Below are positions 60,653-64,000 of a stretch of 64,000 nucleotides of DNA, piece by piece (the first letter of the stretch is position 1; each line of letters opens with the position of its first letter). A model generated the notes under the pieces. The model saw only the letters and a program-made list of their open reading frames with translations, did no database searches and was not told where the DNA came from. The stretch comes from Chachezhania sediminis (GTDB lineage Bacteria; Pseudomonadota; Alphaproteobacteria; Rhodobacterales; Rhodobacteraceae): positions 32,047 to 96,046 of the forward strand of contig NZ_VOPH01000014.1 of the NCBI RefSeq assembly GCF_009765275.1, in the 5' to 3' direction. The position numbers were made by a program, and so were the translations under genes.

Positions 60653-61684
60653 ATGTTCTCTGCACTTTCGCGGCGCAAGCTGCTGTCGGGCGCCAAGGGC
60701 CTGGCCATGGTGGCGGCGGCGACGCTGGCCGCCGCACCGGCCTTTGCCAACGACAAAGTGACCCTTGGCGCGCTGCGCTTCACCAGCCACGGGGCGGGTT
60801 TCGTCGCGCTTGAAAAGGGATATTTCGCCGAGGAAGGCCTGGACGTCGAGCTGGAGTTCTTTCAGTCCGCCCAGCCGATCGCCGTGGCGACCGCGTCGGG
60901 CGACGTGGACTTCGGTATCACCGGCGTGACCGGGGGCCTGATGAACCTGGCCGAAAAGGGCGCGATCCGGATCGTCGGCGGCGTGCTGCATGAAAAGGCG
61001 GGCTTCGACGGGATGATGATCCTGGCGTCGAACAAGGCCTATGACGAGGGCCTGACCGAAGTCGCGGACATTCCGGGCCATTCGGTCGCCATGACCCAGG
61101 TTGGGTCGACCTTCCATTACATGACCCACCTGATCGCGGAAGATCAGGGCTGGAACATGGACGACATCCGCATGGTGCCGCTGCAGAAGGTGGGGGCCAT
61201 GGTGGCCGCGCTGAAATCCGGCCAGGTCGACGTGATGATCATGGTGCCGCACATCGCCAAGGCCCTGGTCGAAAGCGGTGCAGCCAAGGAAATCGGCTGG
61301 CTGAACGACTACGCGGAATACCAGATCTCGGCCATCATCACCTCGGTCAAGAACATCGAGGACAACCGGGGCATGGTGGAACGCTTCCTGCGCGCCTATT
61401 CCAAGGGGATCGCGGACGTGAACGCGGCCCTGCTTGATCCGAACGCGGATCCGGCGGCCAAGGAAGAGGTCACCCGGATGATCCACAAATACGTCTATGC
61501 CGACCAGCCCTATGAAAAGGCTGCGCCGTCGATCCAGAACGGGGCCATGTACCTGAACGAAGGCGCGGCGCTGAACAAGACCGACGTGGGCGTCCAGATG
61601 CAGTGGTTCACCGATGAAAAGCTGGTCGACAGCGATCTGACGGTGGATCAGCTGGTCGATTCGACCTTCGTCAAGACCTACTGA
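60653..61684 (+). CDS. ABC transporter substrate-binding protein, TauA/SsuA/NMT1-like
   Basis: A 343-residue periplasmic binding protein. The signal has a twin-arginine-like SRRKLLSGAKGLAMVAAATLAAAPAFA, with cleavage near AFA. The mature domain (LRFTSHGAGFVALEKGYFAEEGLDVELEFFQSAQ) belongs to the nitrate/sulfonate/thiamine-precursor (NMT1-like) group. It follows GGAGG perfectly. It should capture an organic, sulfonate-like or pyrimidine ligand for the downstream ATPase and permease. It begins 189 bases after the AroE-like gene. Confidence 0.9.
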   Translation: MFSALSRRKLLSGAKGLAMVAAATLAAAPAFANDKVTLGALRFTSHGAGFVALEKGYFAEEGLDVELEFFQSAQPIAVATASGDVDFGITGVTGGLMNLAEKGAIRIVGGVLHEKAGFDGMMILASNKAYDEGLTEVADIPGHSVAMTQVGSTFHYMTHLIAEDQGWNMDDIRMVPLQKVGAMVAALKSGQVDVMIMVPHIAKALVESGAAKEIGWLNDYAEYQISAIITSVKNIEDNRGMVERFLRAYSKGIADVNAALLDPNADPAAKEEVTRMIHKYVYADQPYEKAAPSIQNGAMYLNEGAALNKTDVGVQMQWFTDEKLVDSDLTVDQLVDSTFVKTY

Positions 61685-61697
61685 CGGTAAGAAGAAC

Positions 61698-62462
61698 ATG
61701 CAGCTCAGGGTCCAATCGCTGTCCCATTACTACGGTCCGCTCGAGATCCTGAGCGACATCAATTTTACTATCGGAGAGGGCGAGATCGTCTGCGTCATCG
61801 GCCCCTCCGGCTGTGGCAAGTCCACGCTTCTGCGCATGCTGGGCGGGCTGGAACAGCCCACCAGCGGCCAGATCCTGGAAGTGGGGCGTCCGCCCGAAGG
61901 GTCGTTGAACCCGCTGACCTACGTGTTCCAGGACTTTGCGCTTCTGCCCTGGCGGACGGTGCACGGGAACATCTCGCTGGTGCTGGAAGGCCACGGGCTG
62001 GACAAGGCCGATATCGATGCCCGCATTGCCGACGTGCTGGAACGGACGCGGCTGTCGGATTTCGTGAACGCGATCCCGAAGCAGCTGTCGGGCGGCATGA
62101 AGCAGCGGGTGGCCATCGCGCGTGCGCTGGCTGTGGACCCTGCGGTGCTTCTGATGGACGAACCGTTGTCGGCGCTGGACAGCCAGACGCGGGAACTTCT
62201 GATGGCGGACCTGATCGGGTTGTGGACCCGTGAAAGGTTTGCCGCCTGCTATATCACGCACAACCTGAACGAGGCTGTGCGGCTGGGCCACCATGTCGTC
62301 GTGCTGTCGCGCCGGCCGGGCAAGATCCGCGAGATCGTGCAGATCGATATCCCGCTGGAAGACCGTGACATGTCCGATCCGAAGATGGCCAAGTTGCAGC
62401 AGGACCTGTGGAACATGATGCGGGAAGAGGCGCTGGACGCCGACCGCGAACTGACGACCTGA
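61698..62462 (+). CDS. ABC transporter ATP-binding protein, TauB/SsuB-like
   Basis: A 254-residue ATPase with Walker [11 protein letters not shown]-loop VFQDFALLPW, signature LSGGMKQR and Walker B VLLMDEPLSALD, and the switch His in YITHNLNEA. The FQDFALLPWRT motif is typical of the nitrate/sulfonate/taurine ATPases. It starts 14 bases after the binding protein gene and precedes the permease by about 140 bases. Confidence 0.9.
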   Translation: MQLRVQSLSHYYGPLEILSDINFTIGEGEIVCVIGPSGCGKSTLLRMLGGLEQPTSGQILEVGRPPEGSLNPLTYVFQDFALLPWRTVHGNISLVLEGHGLDKADIDARIADVLERTRLSDFVNAIPKQLSGGMKQRVAIARALAVDPAVLLMDEPLSALDSQTRELLMADLIGLWTRERFAACYITHNLNEAVRLGHHVVVLSRRPGKIREIVQIDIPLEDRDMSDPKMAKLQQDLWNMMREEALDADRELTT

Positions 62463-62601
62463 GCAGAGGTCGGGCAGGGGACGCGCGCCCAGCGGGCCCC
62501 CTCCCTGCCCTCCCTCCGTCGGGCCCGTTGCGGATCCGACGTCGCCGCCAGGCGCGCGGCCCTTCGTGAAAGGGCCCATTGATGACCGGAAGGAACCCGA
62601 G

Positions 62602-63441
62602 ATGAGTGCCACCGATTTCGACAGTACGACCAGCAGCGCGGGGCAGGCCGATACGGAAACGCGGCCGGTTCCTTTCCGCGGTGGCGGCTTCAAACCCATC
62701 GACATACGCTTCGTGGGCCTGGGCGTCTTCGTCGTCCTGATCGCCTTCTGGGAATGGGGCTCGCGCAGCGGGTTCATCTCGTCCCTCGTGCTGCCCGCGC
62801 CGTCCGAGGCGTTCGAGGCCTTCATGGACCTTGCCCGCTCCGGCGATCTGGGGCGGCACCTTGCGGCCTCGCTTCGGCGGCTGGTGATCGGCTTTGTCTG
62901 CGGTACCACCCTGGGCTTGATCGTGGGGATGCTGATCGGCCTGAATTCCATTGCGCGTGCCGGGCTGGCGCCGCTGGTCTCTGCCATCTTCCCGATCCCC
63001 AAGATCGCGCTGCTGCCCTTGTTCATCATCTGGTTCGGGATCGGCGAAGGATCGAAGGTCGCGACCATCCTCTTCGGGTCCTTCTTCCCGACCGTCATCG
63101 CCACCTATTCCGGCATCGACGGTGTCGACCGAACCCTGATCCGCATGGGGCAAAGCTTTGGCCTTGGCCGCATGGCGATCATCCGCAAGATCGTGTTCCC
63201 GGCCACGCTGCCGGCGATCCTATCGGGGATGCGGATTTCTGCCTCGATCTCGATCATCCTTCTGGTCGCGGCCGAGATGATCGGCGCCGAATACGGGATC
63301 GGCGCCTATGTCCTGCTGGCCGGCAACCTGATGTCGACGGACCAGCTGATCGCCGGGGTCGCGATGCTGTCGATCCTTGGGCTGATCGTGAACTTCCTGA
63401 TCAGCCGCGCCGAGAAATACCTGCTGAGCTGGAGAAGCTGA
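62602..63441 (+). CDS. ABC transporter permease, TauC/SsuC-like
   Basis: A 279-residue membrane permease with an N-terminal polar 30 residues, six helices and the EAA loop GVDRTLIRMGQSFGLGRMAIIRKIVFPATLPA. It forms the channel with the binding protein and ATPase just upstream. GGAAGGAAC precedes the ATG at 62602. The FAD oxidoreductase gene begins directly after its stop, so it belongs to the same transcription unit. Confidence 0.9.
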   Translation: MSATDFDSTTSSAGQADTETRPVPFRGGGFKPIDIRFVGLGVFVVLIAFWEWGSRSGFISSLVLPAPSEAFEAFMDLARSGDLGRHLAASLRRLVIGFVCGTTLGLIVGMLIGLNSIARAGLAPLVSAIFPIPKIALLPLFIIWFGIGEGSKVATILFGSFFPTVIATYSGIDGVDRTLIRMGQSFGLGRMAIIRKIVFPATLPAILSGMRISASISIILLVAAEMIGAEYGIGAYVLLAGNLMSTDQLIAGVAMLSILGLIVNFLISRAEKYLLSWRS

Positions 63442-64000
63442 ATGACCGAATATGACGTGATTGTCGCCGGTGGCGGAGCTGCCGGCGTAGGGGCAGCCTT
63501 GGGCGCAGCAAAGGCAGGGGCAAAGGTCTGCCTTGTTGAAAAATATGGATTTTTGGGTGGTGCGGCCACGAATGCGCAGGTGCTGGCCTATTGCGGATTC
63601 TTCCAGCGGGGTGATGAACCCATCCAGGCCGTGAAGGGCGCGGGCGAACAGGTGCTGCAGGAACTGGCTGGCATGGGCGTCGACCGTACCGCGTACCGCT
63701 CTCCCACCACGGGCAACTGGATCGTGCTGCTGGACCCGGAAACGCTGAAGCTGGGTCTGGACCGCGTGATGCGCGACCACGACATCGACGTAATGCTGCA
63801 CACGCGGATTTCCGGCGCCGTGCGCCAGGGTCCGCAGATTGCCGAGGTGACGCTGGCCGGCATGGACGGTGCCTTCCAGGCGCGGGCCGGGGCTTATGTC
63901 GATGCAACGGGGGACGCGAACCTGTCGCTGGTCGCAGGCCAGCCGATGCGCGTCGGCAATGGCGAAGGCCAGCTGCAGGCCGCCACGGTGCCGATCCGGA
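63442..64000 (+). CDS. FAD-dependent oxidoreductase (5' part, runs off the window)
   Basis: The first 186 codons of a flavoprotein, open to the window edge. It begins TEYDVIVAGGGAAGVGAALGAAKAGAKVCLVEKYGFLGGAAT, an FAD-binding Rossmann fold with the GGAAT extension of the HdrA/FAD-dependent oxidoreductase group, and continues with a YVDATGDANLSL strand. It directly follows the permease stop, so it is probably the enzyme that oxidises the imported compound. The rest of the protein is outside the window. Confidence 0.85.
   Translation, partial: MTEYDVIVAGGGAAGVGAALGAAKAGAKVCLVEKYGFLGGAATNAQVLAYCGFFQRGDEPIQAVKGAGEQVLQELAGMGVDRTAYRSPTTGNWIVLLDPETLKLGLDRVMRDHDIDVMLHTRISGAVRQGPQIAEVTLAGMDGAFQARAGAYVDATGDANLSLVAGQPMRVGNGEGQLQAATVPIR

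Overview
The window is high-GC DNA with alphaproteobacterial gene content. A complete repABC replication/partition locus (repA 19301-20506, repB 20496-21449, repC 21683-22807) lies inside it, with two matching parS-type palindromes and a countertranscribed-RNA terminator between repB and repC. This places the whole window on a repABC plasmid or chromid, most likely of a Rhodobacterales (Roseobacter/Paracoccus-type) bacterium. The lineage is inferred from repABC together with the TRAP transporters, the style of the aminotransferase and the DUF1612-type protein; there is no rRNA or tRNA to confirm it. I saw no insertion sequence, CRISPR array, tRNA or rRNA.

Layout. 1-2081: end of a branched-chain amino acid ABC importer (livH partial, livM) and an alpha/beta hydrolase. 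2212-2727: MarR regulator. 2731-9149 (minus): hyuA-hyuB-dadA-like-ridA-racemase operon. 9466-11486 (minus): class III aminotransferase and an Lrp regulator. 11771-13027: ArgE-like M20 deacetylase. 13024-17728 (minus): spermidine/putrescine-type ABC importer ending in a hydantoin-racemase-like gene, divergent from a GntR regulator (17981-18667) with a 16-bp palindrome between them. 18668-22844: replication region. 23017-29606: TetR regulator plus an Ugp/Mal-type ABC importer whose operon also encodes a metallophosphoesterase and a tyrosine-phosphatase-like enzyme. 29792-30226: SRPBCC-like protein. 30793-37266: a complete N-type F-ATPase operon, atpDCQRBEFAG. 37426-42916: GntR, PuuE-like deacetylase/allantoinase and a racemase-like protein, divergent from a TRAP transporter. 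43344-44324: DUF1612/HTH-like protein. 44462-57247: a D-amino-acid module. 57362-64000: isochorismate synthase, LysR, an AroE-like dehydrogenase with an altered substrate site, a taurine/nitrate-type ABC importer and the start of an FAD oxidoreductase.

How the genes fit together. Outside replication and the ATPase, most of the window is uptake plus catabolism of D-amino acids, N-acylated or cyclic amides (hydantoin/oxoproline/allantoin-like) and related nitrogen compounds. There are three Asp/Glu/hydantoin-racemase-fold proteins, two D-amino-acid dehydrogenase-type flavoenzymes, a RidA imine deaminase, HyuAB, a PuuE-like enzyme, an N-acyl-D-amino-acid deacylase, an M81 (MlrC-like) peptidase, a D-threonine-aldolase-type enzyme and at least six transport systems, each with its own regulator. 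In 44462-57247 the steps connect on paper: TRAP uptake, peptide and N-acyl cleavage, D-amino-acid dehydrogenation or aldol cleavage, then hydroxypyruvate reductase and glycerate kinase feeding central metabolism. All functions are read from sequence motifs and gene order; none is tested here.
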